NCBI GenBank assembly: GCA_963799415.1
Contig: CAWCXI010000018.1
Location: forward strand, 1 to 64,000
Direction of reading: 5' to 3'
DNA length: 64,000 bases
From: JAMXLO01 sp963799415
Lineage (GTDB): Bacteria > Pseudomonadota > Alphaproteobacteria > Acetobacterales > Acetobacteraceae
Part shown: in pieces, positions 54,507 to 64,000 of the stretch
How the letters are laid out: each line of letters starts with the position of its first letter
Numbering within the stretch: position 1 is the stretch's first letter
The notes under the pieces: generated by a model
Told to the model about the DNA's origin: nothing
Seen by the model: the letters and a program-made list of their open reading frames with translations, nothing else
Databases searched by the model: none
Translations under genes and position numbers: made by a program

Positions 54507-54700
54507 CGCAGCTGACCTTGTCACCGGTCACTCCTATGCGCGGCAGCCCCACTATTAATCGCGCGTTAGTATCTTCCGAGGGCAGTGAGACGGCGTCCAG
54601 CCATTTCGCAGTGGGTATTTTCCACCTTCGTCGCAGCTTGCGCGTTCGTCCGTGATTGCACCTTCCGTGCCTGTCACTCCCTTGGCGCGGGAATGGTCCA

Positions 54701-54729
54701 TTGACGCTTTTAGGCTGAATGAGTAAACG
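54701..54729 (+). promoter_or_regulatory. Weak candidate promoter before the ribbon-helix-helix gene
   Basis: TTGACG at 54701-54706 is a good -35; 17 bases on, TAAACG is a poor -10. It precedes the small gene starting at 54779. The rest of the 270-base gap back to the response regulator shows no gene. Confidence 0.3.
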
Positions 54730-54778
54730 GCACACTCGCCGTGAATGAGCAATGGCCTGTCAGGCGAGGGGCGCAGAG

Positions 54779-55003
54779 ATGCCGGAAACAACCGCGAAGG
54801 GCAATGCTCTCTCCAGGGGCGAGCGGCTGCAGATCATGCTGGACGCCGACGAGTTGATCGCGATCGACGACTTCCGATTTGCCGAGCGCATGCCCAGCCG
54901 GGCGGCGGCGGTAAGGGAGTTGATGCGGCGAGGGCTGAGCGCGCAAGGCTACCAGATCGGACATGCGGGGACGAGACTCACGAACCTTTGGCGTGATCGA
55001 TAG
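54779..55003 (+). CDS. Small ribbon-helix-helix (CopG-like) protein
   Basis: A 74-residue protein. LSRGERLQIMLDADELIAID, then DFRFAERMPSRAAAVRELMRRGL, matches the strand-helix-helix of a ribbon-helix-helix DNA-binding fold, a form common as a stand-alone gene in alphaproteobacteria. The SRAAAVRELMRRGL helix is the most characteristic. No adjacent toxin gene is seen. The ATG at 54779 is preferred over 54752 because it keeps the conserved length. It may be an autoregulator or a nucleoid-type factor. Confidence 0.75.
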   Translation: MPETTAKGNALSRGERLQIMLDADELIAIDDFRFAERMPSRAAAVRELMRRGLSAQGYQIGHAGTRLTNLWRDR

Positions 55004-55050
55004 TCCCGTGGGGGCGGCACGAGCGCGCGGTCGTTGAGGCCGTCGCCGGG

Positions 55051-56220
55051 TCAGCCCGCCCCGGTGATCACCGTGTCAGGGAATTCCTCCTTGAGCCGCG
55101 GATAGAGTTCGCGGCCGAAGGTGCGGATACCGAGTACCGTCTCGTCGTGCTCGAGGAAGCCGGCTTGGCCCATGATCAGCAGGTGCCCGAACCCGCCCAC
55201 GTGGTCGTAGAGCTTCTTCATCTGGCGGTACACCTGATCGGGCGTGCCGGCGAACATGATGCCGGCCTCGATCGCACCCTCGACGCTGGCGGTTTTACGG
55301 AACGCGCTCAGCGGATGTTCCGCGCCGCGCAGCATTGCGACGTTGGCCTGCACCGGCACGTAGCCCGGCGGGTTGGCGAAGTGCGGCGGCACCTTGTTCG
55401 AGGTGATGTACCACAGGAGTTTCTCCGCCCCGGCGCGTGCATCGGCCTCGTTCGGTGCGGTGTAGACCATCGCGGCGTAGGCGAGCCGATGCGCTGGCAC
55501 GTCGTTGCCGCGTCCCGCCTCGCGCCAGCCTGCCCGGTACGCGTCGAAGATCGCGCGTGTGCCGTCGAAGCCGGTGAGGAACGTCGCCTGCACGTAGCCG
55601 TGCGCCCCGACCCGCGCCGCGCCAGACGGACTGGTGGTGCTGATCCAGATCGGCGGATGCGGCTGCTGATAACAGCGTGGCCAGATGTTCACCGCACGAT
55701 AGTGGAAGAAGCGGCCTTCATGGCTGAACGGGCCGTCATGCGTCGTCCAGGCCTTGACGATGAGATCGAGCGCCTCCCACTGGCGCTCGTTCATGCGCAC
55801 CGGGTTGCTGTTGGCGGGCAGCACCTCGTAGGGCACGCCGCGCACGAAGCCGGCTTCCAGGCGGCCGTGCGACAGCACGTCCACCATCGCCATCTCCTCG
55901 GCCACGCGCACCGGCTGATGGCGATTGGCGATCGGATTGCCGAGGATGAGCAGGCGCGCCTTTTTGGTGAGGCGGGCGAGGGCGGCGAGCACCAGCGGTG
56001 CGGCGGGATCGACGCAGGTCGCGGTCTGGTGGTGCTCGTTGAGCATGATGTCCATGCCCTCGTCTTCCGCGATCAGCCATTCGTCGAGGAAGCGGTCGTA
56101 GAGGTCGGCGCCCTTCCGCGGATCGTAGACGCGGTTCGGCAGGCTGACGCGGATCGACTCGTACTCGTCGGCCGGCGGCAGATAGGGATAGGCGTTCTCG
56201 CTGAAGTGCCAGGCCTTCAT
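55051..56220 (-). CDS. LLM-class flavin-dependent oxidoreductase
   Basis: A 389-residue luciferase-family monooxygenase. MKAWHFSENAYPYLPPADEY is the typical opening of the subgroup found in catabolic clusters; GMDIMLNEHHQTATCVDPAA, LLILGNPIANRHQPVRVAEE, VDVLSHGRLEAGFVRGVPYE and RYQPPH-like PRCYQQPHPPIWISTTSP are further marks. Start ATG overlaps the end of the alpha/beta hydrolase gene by one base, so the two are one operon, oxygenase downstream of hydrolase. A C-terminal tail of about 60 residues follows the barrel. Confidence 0.92.
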   Translation of the reverse strand: MKAWHFSENAYPYLPPADEYESIRVSLPNRVYDPRKGADLYDRFLDEWLIAEDEGMDIMLNEHHQTATCVDPAAPLVLAALARLTKKARLLILGNPIANRHQPVRVAEEMAMVDVLSHGRLEAGFVRGVPYEVLPANSNPVRMNERQWEALDLIVKAWTTHDGPFSHEGRFFHYRAVNIWPRCYQQPHPPIWISTTSPSGAARVGAHGYVQATFLTGFDGTRAIFDAYRAGWREAGRGNDVPAHRLAYAAMVYTAPNEADARAGAEKLLWYITSNKVPPHFANPPGYVPVQANVAMLRGAEHPLSAFRKTASVEGAIEAGIMFAGTPDQVYRQMKKLYDHVGGFGHLLIMGQAGFLEHDETVLGIRTFGRELYPRLKEEFPDTVITGAG

Positions 56221-57002
56221 CACACTGCTCCCGCGTCGAGGAATTGCAGCACTGTCCGCGCGAAGGCGTCGGGCTGCTCGATGTGCGGCGCGTGACCTGC
56301 CGCGGCGATCGTTTCAGTGCGCGCGTTGGGCAGCAGGCGCGCATAGGCGGCGAGATACGCGGCTGACACGAGGCCGTCGCTTTCACCGCGCAGGAACAAT
56401 GTCGGCGCGGTGACACGATGCAGCCGGTAGGGCAGCTTGGGATTGTGCATGTAGGGTTCCCACGCCAGCAGCGCGAGCGTCTCGCGGTTGCGCACTGAGA
56501 CCGCAAGTTGTTCGTCGGTGAGTTGCGCGGGATCCATCCGCATGCGTTCCGGATCGTGGAACAGCAGCTTCTCCAGCGTGCTCTGCGGCAGCGCGAAGAT
56601 GTCCGGAACATCCAGCCGATCCACCGGGCCGGTCTTCACGCCGACCGGCCCCACCAGCACCAGCCGGCGCACCGCCTTCGGGATTTTGGTGGCGAGTTCC
56701 GCGGCGACCCAGCCACCGATCGAGCAGCCGATCACGTCGACCTGATCGAGCCCGATGCGATCGAGCAGCTCGAGATGGATGTAGGCGATGTCGTCCACCG
56801 CATCGATCCACTCGGGCAGGCTGGAATTGCCGAAGCCCGGATGCGACGGCGCGATCAGCCGATGGCGCGCTGAAAGCGGCTCGACATAAGGATGCTCGGG
56901 CGCAAAACCGCCAGCGCCGTGCAGGAACAGGATCGGCGGGCCATTACCGGCCTCGAACAGCTCCAGCTCCACGCCGGCGATCGCAATGATGTCACGTCGC
57001 AA
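56220..57002 (-). CDS. Alpha/beta hydrolase (meta-cleavage-product hydrolase-like)
   Basis: A 260-residue hydrolase. ILFLHGAGGFAPEHPYVEPL gives the oxyanion hole, VIGCSIGGWVAAELA the nucleophile Ser in an SxxG-type elbow (G-C-S-I-G), LFLRGESDGLVSAAYLAAYA the Asp and AGHAPHIEQPDAF the His. Layout fits MhpC-like carbon-carbon hydrolases and esterases. The start is likely the TTG at 57002, preceded by GGGAGG; the ATG visible inside the ribosome site is out of frame. Coupled to the LLM gene downstream and divergent from the Rieske oxygenase gene. Confidence 0.87.
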   Translation of the reverse strand: MRRDIIAIAGVELELFEAGNGPPILFLHGAGGFAPEHPYVEPLSARHRLIAPSHPGFGNSSLPEWIDAVDDIAYIHLELLDRIGLDQVDVIGCSIGGWVAAELATKIPKAVRRLVLVGPVGVKTGPVDRLDVPDIFALPQSTLEKLLFHDPERMRMDPAQLTDEQLAVSVRNRETLALLAWEPYMHNPKLPYRLHRVTAPTLFLRGESDGLVSAAYLAAYARLLPNARTETIAAAGHAPHIEQPDAFARTVLQFLDAGAV

Positions 57003-57081
57003 GGGACATCCTCCCAACTATTGCGGGAAGGCTAGTGCGTATTGCCGTGGAGGTCACGCCAGGCTGGATTTGTCCCCGAGC

Positions 57082-57120
57082 AAGACGCGGATGGTCGGCA
57101 CGAGGCCGGCCATGTCGACA
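57082..57120. repeat. REP-like palindrome, GCGGATGGTCGGC...GCCGGCCATG family
   Basis: AGACGCGGATGGTCGGCACG and AGGCCGGCCATGTCGAC form a diverged member of the family seen at 12461 and 21512. It lies in the 180-base divergent spacer between the hydrolase and Rieske genes, where promoters for both must be. Confidence 0.6.
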
Positions 57121-57185
57121 GAGCGTCATGATGGACAGAGCGCGCGGATTCGCCTTGGATATACGACGTCCAAGGAGGAACGCTG

Positions 57186-58491
57186 ATGCTATCAGCGGAA
57201 GACAACGACCTGCTCTGCCGCGTCGAAGGCGATGCGCCGATGGGACAGATCATGCGGCGGCACTGGTTGCCGGCCTGCCTCTCGGAGGAGGTCGCCGGAT
57301 GCGATGGCGCACCGGTGCGCGTGCGTCTGCTCGGCGAGGACCTCGTCGCGTTCCGCGACAGCAACGGGAGGCTCGGCGTGGTGGGCGAATACTGTCCGCA
57401 CCGACGCGCGTCGCTTGCACTGGGACGCAATGAAGCATGCGGCCTGCGTTGCCTGTATCACGGCTGGAAGATCGACGTGGCGGGCAACGTGCTGGAGATG
57501 CCATCGGAGCCGGCGGACTCGCGCTTCAAGGAGAAGCTGAGGCACAAAGCGTATCCAGTGCACGAGGCCGCGGGCCTGGTGTGGGTTTTCATGGGTCCGG
57601 AAGCGGAGATGCCGACGTTCGATCCGCCAGTGTTCCAGCCGTCGTCTGACACGCGCATCTCGATTGCGAAGATCATTGTCGATTGCAACTGGGCGCAGGT
57701 CCTCGAGGGCGCGATCAATTCGGCGCATTCCTCAACGCTGCACGCGTCCGACATGGTACCGGCGGAGGTGGATGCAGCGAGCGTAGCGAACGACCAGCTC
57801 TGGCTGCGGCCATCCACCGACAAGGCACCACGGCTGGTCGGTCCAGCGCACCTCGTTCGGCTTCCGCTATGCGGCGCTGCGCAAGCCGATCCGCAACGAC
57901 GCGACCCATGTGTATGTCCGCACGACGTTGTTCATCGCACCGTTCACCGTGCAAATCCCGCCGAACAATCTCTACAACATGGCGATCCATCAGGTGCCGA
58001 TGGACGACACGCACACGACGTTTCACTTCATCGCCTGGGGTGGCGCGACTGTGCCCGATGCAACGTCCTGGCGACGGTTCCTGGGTGCTGAGGTCGGCGT
58101 CGATGTCGATCGACGGTTTCGCAAGATGCGCACGCGCGACAACGATTTTATGCAGGACCGCGCGGCGATGCGGGATGGGAATTTCACCGGCATTCACGGC
58201 ATTCCCAACCAGGACATCGCGATGTGGGAGACGATGGGGCCGATCGCCGACCGCTCGCAGGAACGACTGGGCGTGAGCGACACCGCGATCCTGCAATTCC
58301 GCCGCATCATGCTGGAGGCTGTGCGCGACTTCCAGGCGACCGGTCGGGTGATCGGGCGCGGTGAGCCGTTCATCCCGCACGCGAAGCTGCGCTCGTTCGA
58401 GGGCGTGGTGCCGATGACGCAGGATTGGCGCACACTTGGCGTCGCGCCGGAGGAGCTGGCGCTGGCGCCGATCTCGGAGGCGGCGGAATGA
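57186..58491 (+). CDS. Rieske non-haem iron oxygenase, phthalate 4,5-dioxygenase-like, 1-base insertion
   Basis: Large oxygenase component, about 434 residues once corrected. The Rieske cluster is held by Cys70-Pro-His72 (GEYCPHRRAS) and Cys89-x2-His92 (RCLYHGWKID). The mononuclear iron uses His181 and His186 in NWAQVLEGAINSAHSSTLHA. The layout and the N-terminal opening fit the Pht3/OphA2 group. Near 57843 an extra G shifts the frame; RTSFGFRYAALRKPIRNDA and MYVRTTLFIAPFTVQIPP continue in the second frame. AAGGAGG precedes the ATG. The stop overlaps the next start (ATGA). A reductase partner is not in the window. Confidence 0.88.
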
Positions 58492-59478
58492 GCAGAACTC
58501 TCGCTCTCTGTCGCGATCGGCGACTACGACCGGGTGCGGCCACTGGTCGACGGCAGCGTGCAGATCGACGGCGTCGATCCGGTCTTTATGCTGCTGGAGC
58601 CGGAAGAGATCTTCTTTCGCGCGTTTCGTCATGCCGATTTCGACATCTGCGAATTGTCGATGAGCAGCTTCACCGTGAAAACTGCAAACGGTGATTGTCC
58701 GTATGTCGGCGTGCCGGTATTTCCGTCGCGCGCCTTCCGTCACAACTCGATCTATATCCGCGCTGATCGCGGCATTGCGCGGCCGGAGGATCTGAAGGGC
58801 AAGCGCATCGGCGTGCCGGAATATCAGGTCACCGCCAATGTCTGGACGCGCGCTGTGCTGGAAGACGAGCATGGGGTGAAGCCTTCCGACGTTACGTGGG
58901 TGCGCGGGGGCTACGAGCAGGCGGGACGCATCGAGAAGATCGCGCTCAACCTGCCGCGCGATGTGCGCGTGGAAAATGCGCCGGAAGGTGCGACCATCTC
59001 CGGCATGCTGGCCGATGGTGCGATCGATGCGGTGATTGGCCCGCGTGCGCCGTCGTGCTTCGGCAGGCATCCGCAGGTGAAGTGGCTTTTCCCCGATCCT
59101 GCCGCCGCCGCGGCCGCATGGTTTCGCAAATCGGGGATATTCCCGATCATGCATATCCTCGGCATCCGGCGCACACTGGTGGAGCAGCACCCCTGGCTTC
59201 CGGTGGCCGCGATGAAGGCGTTCGAGCGGTCGAAGGGACGCGCGCTGGAGAAACTGGGCGACACGTCAGCTTCGAAGGTGACGCTGCCGTTCCTCGACGA
59301 ACATCTGCATGCGGCGCGGCAACTGATGGGCGAGGATTTTTGGTCGTACGGCCTGGACGCGAACCGCCACGTGCTTGAGGTGTTCCTTCGCCGGCATCAT
59401 GCCGAGGGGTTGTCGCAGCGTTTGCTGGCGCCGGAGGAACTGTTCCATCCGTCCACGCACGAGACGCATCGCGTTTGA
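58488..59478 (+). CDS. 4,5-dihydroxyphthalate decarboxylase-like (Pht5-type) / ABC solute-binding-like protein, 1-base insertion
   Basis: About 329 residues once corrected. The N-terminus should read MSELSLSVAIGDYDRVRPLV; an extra A near 58494, two codons after the ATG, breaks it. Then FMLLEPEEIFFRAFRHADFD, ELSMSSFTVKTANGDCPYV, FPSRAFRHNSIYI, DLKGKRIGVPEYQVTANVW and VENAPEGATISGMLADGAID are the hallmark of this family, which has the fold of periplasmic binding proteins but no signal peptide here. In phthalate degraders the relative Pht5 removes CO2 from dihydroxyphthalate. Coupled to a Pht3-like oxygenase by an ATGA overlap, supporting a catabolic role. Confidence 0.85.
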
Positions 59479-59541
59479 CACCTCGGGCCTGCGCCCTGCG
59501 CTCCAAGTGTCCGGCATCATCGAATAGCGAAACATGTGTGC

Positions 59542-59635
59542 TGTCGTTGCGAGAAGCGCAGCGACGAAGCAATCCCGGTCAAAGGTTTGCACACTCGAAC
59601 GAGATTGCTTCGTCGCTACGCTCCTCGCAATGACA
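59542..59635. repeat. REP doublet, inverted TGTCGTTGCGAGAAGCGC / GATTGCTTCGTCGC...GCAATGACA
   Basis: Two copies facing one another with a spacer of about 28 bases. They fill the convergent gap between the Pht5-like and UPF0182 genes and could form a long hairpin that ends transcription from both sides. Confidence 0.85.
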
Positions 59636-59664
59636 ATGGCGAAACGACCTCGTTTTCCAACGTG

Positions 59665-62395
59665 CTAATGCGCGACGTTCAGCTTCTCGAGCAGAGGGCG
59701 CAGCGCGTCGAGTTCGCTGCCGAAGCCGCCCCAGTCGCCGGCCTTCAGCCGTTCGATAGCGTGGTCATAGTGGTCGAGTGCCTCGCGTGCCGGTCCGTTG
59801 GCGGGGATGGAGTTCGCGCTAACCGGCGATGCGGCGGCAGGCATCGGTTGGTTGAACAGCGCGGCCAACGCCTCGGGCAGCGTGTCCTCCATCACGACGC
59901 GGTCGCCGTAGGCCGCGATGACCCGCTTGAGCTCCGGCAGTTGGCCGAACTCGGCGCGAAGATACAGCGGCGACACATACAGGATCGAATTCTCGATCGG
60001 CACGACCAATAGATTCCCGCGAATCACCCGCGAACCCATCTGGTTCCACAGCGAGATCTGCTGCGAGATCTCGGTGTTCTGATTGATGCGCGCCTCGATC
60101 TGGAACGGGCCGTAGACGAGTTTGTCCTTGGGGAATTCGTAGACGATGAGCTTGCCGTAGTCGGGCGGATCACAGCGCGCGGCCAGCCAGGCGATCATGT
60201 TCTCTCGCTGGCTCGGCGACATGGGCAGCATGAGGAAGAACTCGGCGCGCGATTCTCCGGGCAGGCGCATGATCATGTAGTAAGGCGCCATCCTGGTGCC
60301 GTCGGTATTGCCGTCGGGACCCGTCGGTTCGCGGGGGAACTGCCAAAGATCCTCGCGATTATAGAACACCTCGGGCGCGTACATGTGATACGCGCGATAC
60401 TGTTGGGCCTGGATGCGGAACAGGTCCTCGGGGTAGCGGATGTGCCGTTGCAGATCCGCCGGCATTGCGTCGAACGGCTTGAACAGTGCGGGAAAGATTC
60501 GTCGGTAGGTCGCGATGATCGGATCGGCCGTATCCATCACATAGAACGTGACTGTCCCGTTGTACGCGTCGACCACGACCTTCACTGAGTTGCGGATGTA
60601 ATTGAAGTTGTCGCCGCTATGCGGCTGAGCGTAGGGGAACCAGTCGCTCGTGGTGTAGGCGTCCTGCATCCAGTAGAGCCGCCCGTCGCTGATCACCACG
60701 TAAGGATCGTGATCCAGTTGCAGGAACGGCGCGATCGTCTCTATGCGATCGTGGATGTTGCGATGGATCATGATCCTGCTCTCGCCGGTGACATAGCTGC
60801 TGAGCAGGATGTTGACGTCGTCGAACTGCCAGGCGAACAGCGAGCGCCAGAACGATCCCACCGATCGGGATGCCGTCGGCGCCATCATAATTCGCGTAGA
60901 CGTTGTCCTTGCCCTTTGGATAGTCGAACTCCGGCGTGCTGCCTTTGACGATCACGTCACCTTCGGTGCCCTGGCCGAAATAGATGCGCGGCTCGGTGAT
61001 GGGAGGGCCGCCGGTGGCGATCGGCGGGATGTCCTTCAGGTAGAAGTTCGGCAGTCCCTCGGTGGATTTCTGCGTCACCGGCGACATGACCACGCCGTTG
61101 CCGTGGGTGAACAGCAGATGCAGGTTGACCCAGGTCTGCGCATTGGGTGGCAGCAGCGATGATACGAGTTCACGCGGCGCGATGGTGACCTGCCGATAGG
61201 TGCCGTCGATATGGTAGCGATCGATGTCGACGTCGAGGAACCGGTAATAGGTGCGGATCTCCTGGAGCTGCGCGTAGGTGTCCAGCAGCGGCTGCCAGTC
61301 CCACAGCCGGATGTTGTCAATGGTTTCGTGGTTGTCCTGCAGCGACTGGTAAGTCAGCCCCTGCTCTGCGGGGAATGGCTTCACCGTGATCTGCCGCAGA
61401 TTGTAGGCTTCCTGCGTCAGGTCGATGTTCCGCTTAAGATACGGCGACTCCAGCTGGAGCTCGCTTGGCTTGACGTAGAAGCGCTGGAACATGCCAGGAA
61501 GCAGTTCGCCGAGCAGGAACGAACTGCCGAAGACCACGACGGCAGCGCCGATGAGAAGGCGATAGGCCCGCAGCCGCACGTTGACCCACGCGACAATCGC
61601 AGCGGCGGCGGCGATGCCGATCAACAGCCAGAGTATCGGCAGTTCGACATGGACGTCGGTGTAGCTGGCCCCGACCACGACGCCGTTGTCGTCGTAGAGC
61701 AGCAGGTAGCGGTCCAGCACATACGACAACGCCTTCACCGCGAAGTAGGCACCGAGCAGCGCCGAGCCGTGGGCGAGTGCGGCAGGCGAGAACCGCCAAA
61801 ACCGGCTGTCCAGATTGATTTCTCCCTGCAGCACATACACCGCGCCGGCCATGGCGGCGCTCAGCAGCAGGATTAGTTCCATCCAGTTCTTGAACGCGCT
61901 ATAGACTGGCAGCGAGAACAGATAGAAGCCGATGTCCTTGCCAAAGAGCGGATCGGTCTGGCCGTACGGAACCTGGTAGATGAACCGCAGGACCAGCTCC
62001 CATTTGCCGATCTCCGCCATAGCGATCAGCAGTGCGACGACGAGAGCGGTTGCGAGAACCAGCAGGCGCCATGGCAGCAGACCCGATATGGGGCCGAACA
62101 TTCCGGCAGGCGTCGAGGGCGAGCCTTGGAGGTTTGCAAAGGCGGCGGGCAGGCGCAGTTGTCGTGGTCCGGCGAGCCGCAGTGCCACGGTTCCGTTTAT
62201 CCAAAGCAGTAGCGCCGAGACAGCGAAGACGATCGCGAACAGGGTCGCTTTGGTGGCGAAAACGGTCCAGAACACGCCAGCATAGCCTACGCTGGAGAAC
62301 CACGCCCAATCGACCACGAGGCTGCTGGCGCGCCCGAGCACGATCAGGAAGACCAGGATAGCGGCGATCGTCGCGCCGATGCCTTTCCAGGCCAT
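59665..62395 (-). CDS. UPF0182-family large membrane protein, 1-base insertion
   Basis: About 909 residues after correction. Seven or so membrane helices in the first 300 residues (for example AILVFLIVLGRASSLVVDW and LLVLATALVVALLIAMAEI) precede a large extracytoplasmic region: AYNLRQITVKPFPAEQGLTY, IRLWDWQPLLDTYAQLQEIR, RYHIDGTYRQVTIAPREL, VNLHLLFTHGNGVVMSPV are conserved in UPF0182/COG1615. The frame shifts near 60865 between DGIPIGG and SFWRSLFAWQFDDVNILLSS; one extra base. Function unknown. The protein is common in actinobacteria and patchy in proteobacteria. Start ATG follows GGAGG. Confidence 0.88.
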
Positions 62396-62434
62396 GTTTC
62401 CTCCTATCGACCGCGGACGCAGTAACGTTTGCGC

Positions 62435-62528
62435 TGTCATTGCGAGAAGCGCCGCGACGAAGCAATCCCCATCGCCGGTGGGTACTGATGATGGAGATTG
62501 CTTCGTCGCTGCGCTTCTCGCAATGACA
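62435..62528. repeat. REP doublet, TGTCATTGCGAGAAGCGC / GATTGCTTCGTCGC...GCAATGACA
   Basis: Two inverted copies with a spacer of about 26 bases in the gap between the UPF0182 start and the end of the LLM gene upstream, both genes on the minus strand. Confidence 0.85.
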
Positions 62529-62563
62529 GCGCGTCGTAGTGGTTTGGGCTCCTAAGATAGTTC

Positions 62564-63679
62564 TTACCCGCGGGTATCCCGCAACCCCAATCCTACCAGC
62601 CGCGGCATCACCTCGTCGCGGAAGAACGGCAGCTCGTCCAGATAATTGACGAACGACAGCGCGATGCCTTTCGCACCTGCGGCGGCGAGCTGCGCCAGTT
62701 CGCGAGCGACAGCGTCCGGATCGCCGACGATCGGGATACCACCCATACCATTGGCCTGATGATAGCGGCGCTCTTCGAAGTCGTCCGGATACTTCTCGCG
62801 CGTGACGCCGCGCATTGCCATGATGCGATCGACCGCCGCCCAGTCGGCGTTGTCGATGACCCAGTGGCGGTAATATTCCTCGGCCTCGCGCTGCGTTGGA
62901 CGGCAGGTGATGACGCCAACGGTATAGACGTCGATCTGCCGCCCGCGTTGCTGCGCCAGGGCCTTCACGTTGGCGACGTGCGACGTGAACTCGTCCAGCT
63001 TGCCCTTCGGCGTCATCGAGAACAGCGCGTCGCAGTTGCGGATCGCGAACGCCTGGCCGGCCGGTGAGGCGCCGGCATTCATCACGATCGGCCGGCCGCC
63101 GCCGTACGGCTTTGGCTTGGCGCGTGCCTGACGCAGCCGGATGAAGTTCCCGTCGAGATCGAAGTCATCGACATCCGACCAGGCCAGCTGTATCGCATCG
63201 AACCACTCCTGCGCGTACTCGTAGCGCGCCGCATGTTCGCGCATTGTCGCGCCGAACATGTCGAACTCGTCCTCGTTCCAGCCGCAGACGATGTTGAGCC
63301 CGAAGCGGCCCTGGCCGATGTGGTCGGCGGTGACGAACTGCTTCGCGGCGATCAGCGGATGGATCAGCGGCGCGTGCACCGTGCCGAACACGGTCAGGCG
63401 CTGCGTCGCGCCCAGCAAACCGGCAGCCCAGGTGACGGTCTCCAGCGTTTCGCCCTGATAGTCGGTGTCGCCGCCATAGCCCTTCCAGCGGCCGACCGGC
63501 AGCATGAACTCGATGCCCGCCTCGTCCGCCATGCGCGCCAGGCGGAGGCAGTCGTCCCAGTTGCCGCTCCAGCGCTCCGGCACCTTGGTGACGGCGCGGC
63601 CCGACGAACAATTGGCGCCGAACAGGCCGAGCTTGAGCTTGTTGTTGCTGTAGAGCGCGAGACGGTCGTGCATGCTCAT
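62564..63679 (-). CDS. LLM-class flavin-dependent oxidoreductase (pyrimidine/alkanesulfonate monooxygenase-like)
   Basis: A 371-residue luciferase-family enzyme close to the SsuD/RutA group. LKLGLFGANCSSGRAVTKVP, DEAGIEFMLPVGRWKGYGGD, HPLIAAKQFVTADHIGQGRF, GLNIVCGWNEDEFDMFG and RPIVMNAGASPAGQAFAIRN are strong marks of the family. It starts at the ATG that overlaps the upstream gene's stop (ATGA), so it is coupled to another LLM gene. Two adjacent LLM oxygenases suggest a degradative pathway or a two-protein oxygenase. No flavin reductase is in view. Confidence 0.92.
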   Translation of the reverse strand: MSMHDRLALYSNNKLKLGLFGANCSSGRAVTKVPERWSGNWDDCLRLARMADEAGIEFMLPVGRWKGYGGDTDYQGETLETVTWAAGLLGATQRLTVFGTVHAPLIHPLIAAKQFVTADHIGQGRFGLNIVCGWNEDEFDMFGATMREHAARYEYAQEWFDAIQLAWSDVDDFDLDGNFIRLRQARAKPKPYGGGRPIVMNAGASPAGQAFAIRNCDALFSMTPKGKLDEFTSHVANVKALAQQRGRQIDVYTVGVITCRPTQREAEEYYRHWVIDNADWAAVDRIMAMRGVTREKYPDDFEERRYHQANGMGGIPIVGDPDAVARELAQLAAAGAKGIALSFVNYLDELPFFRDEVMPRLVGLGLRDTRG

Positions 63680-64000
63680 TGGAAGTGCGGTGCCACCTGT
63701 TCCATGAACCGCGCCATTTCGTCCTTCACCTGAGGATGTGGCTTCAGGCCGACGTTGAAATACAGGATCACCTCGTCGACGCCGGCCGCTGCCACCTGTT
63801 TCAGGTTCTCGATGATATGCGCGGACGAACCAAGCAGAACGGAATTCTCCGTCAGGTCTTCGGGGCGCACATTGCGCAGCCGCTCCACCATCGCGATGAA
63901 GTAGCGATAGCTTGGCGGAGCGGTCGCTGGATCGCCGGGGAAGGCGGCGATCACGCACTCCTTGTAGTAGCGGATCTGCCGTGCGCGCGCCGCCTGCTGT
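63676..64000 (-). CDS. LLM-class flavin-dependent oxidoreductase, C-terminal part (runs off the window)
   Basis: The reading frame is open from its stop to the end of the window, giving 107 C-terminal residues. IRYYKECVIAAFPGDPATAP, NSVLLGSSAHIIENLKQVAA and GVDEVILYFNVGLKPHPQVK are typical of the end of an LLM barrel, where a G-S/T-P-like loop before the last helices contacts the flavin. The stop overlaps the next LLM gene's ATG. The start and cofactor region lie beyond the edge. Confidence 0.85.
   Translation of the reverse strand, partial: QQAARARQIRYYKECVIAAFPGDPATAPPSYRYFIAMVERLRNVRPEDLTENSVLLGSSAHIIENLKQVAAAGVDEVILYFNVGLKPHPQVKDEMARFMEQVAPHFQ

Overview
The window is GC-rich (clearly well above 60%) and gene-dense. 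It looks like the chromosome of an alphaproteobacterium, most likely a Rhodospirillales/Acetobacteraceae-type soil organism. This placement is an inference from protein flavour, the cyoABCD oxidase, the order chorismate mutase-hisC-tyrA beside metX, and a dispersed palindrome (GATTGCTTCGTCGC...GCAATGACA) that I associate with alphaproteobacteria. No rRNA, phage, transposase or CRISPR array is visible. One tRNA-Gln(CUG) is present.

Layout: (0-7 kb) epoxide hydrolase, tRNA-Gln, a translationally coupled rmlBACD operon for dTDP-L-rhamnose, CrcB fluoride channel, OmpW porin. (7-11 kb) MarR regulator with EmrAB-type drug efflux. (11-17.5 kb) a broken CmcJ/NvfI-like gene, four small stand-alone folds (SnoaL-like, YCII-like, SRPBCC, VOC), a class A penicillin-binding protein and a 2-hydroxyacid dehydrogenase. 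(17.5-21.4 kb) cyoABCD ubiquinol oxidase. (21.6-29 kb) peptide-type ABC importer with two unrelated binding proteins. (29-37 kb) a luciferase-like oxidoreductase, then soxXYZA, a flavocytochrome c sulfide dehydrogenase (fccAB-like) and an IorAB-type molybdenum hydroxylase, all on the minus strand. (37-42 kb) zinc alcohol dehydrogenase, MetE-like zinc alkyltransferase, carboxymuconolactone-decarboxylase-family protein, GFA-family protein, amidohydrolase, HD hydrolase. (42-48.7 kb) metX; chorismate mutase-hisC-tyrA; a decayed hicAB pair; a lipoprotein esterase. (48.7-55 kb) amidohydrolase, DUF72, Dps, luciferase-like oxidoreductase, glnS, a variant response regulator, a ribbon-helix-helix protein. 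(55-64 kb) a catabolic-looking cluster: luciferase-like oxidoreductase plus alpha/beta hydrolase, divergent from a phthalate-dioxygenase-like Rieske oxygenase coupled to a Pht5-like protein; then a large UPF0182 membrane protein and two more luciferase-like enzymes.

Two window-wide features matter to any reader. First, thirteen genes are interrupted by single-base indels, including cyoB, tyrA and rmlD. The pattern looks more like uncorrected assembly errors than decay, so these genes are annotated across the indel. Second, several families of small palindromic repeats are scattered between genes, and one family sits on the 5' ends of two genes (fccB, hicA) that now lack a visible start codon.
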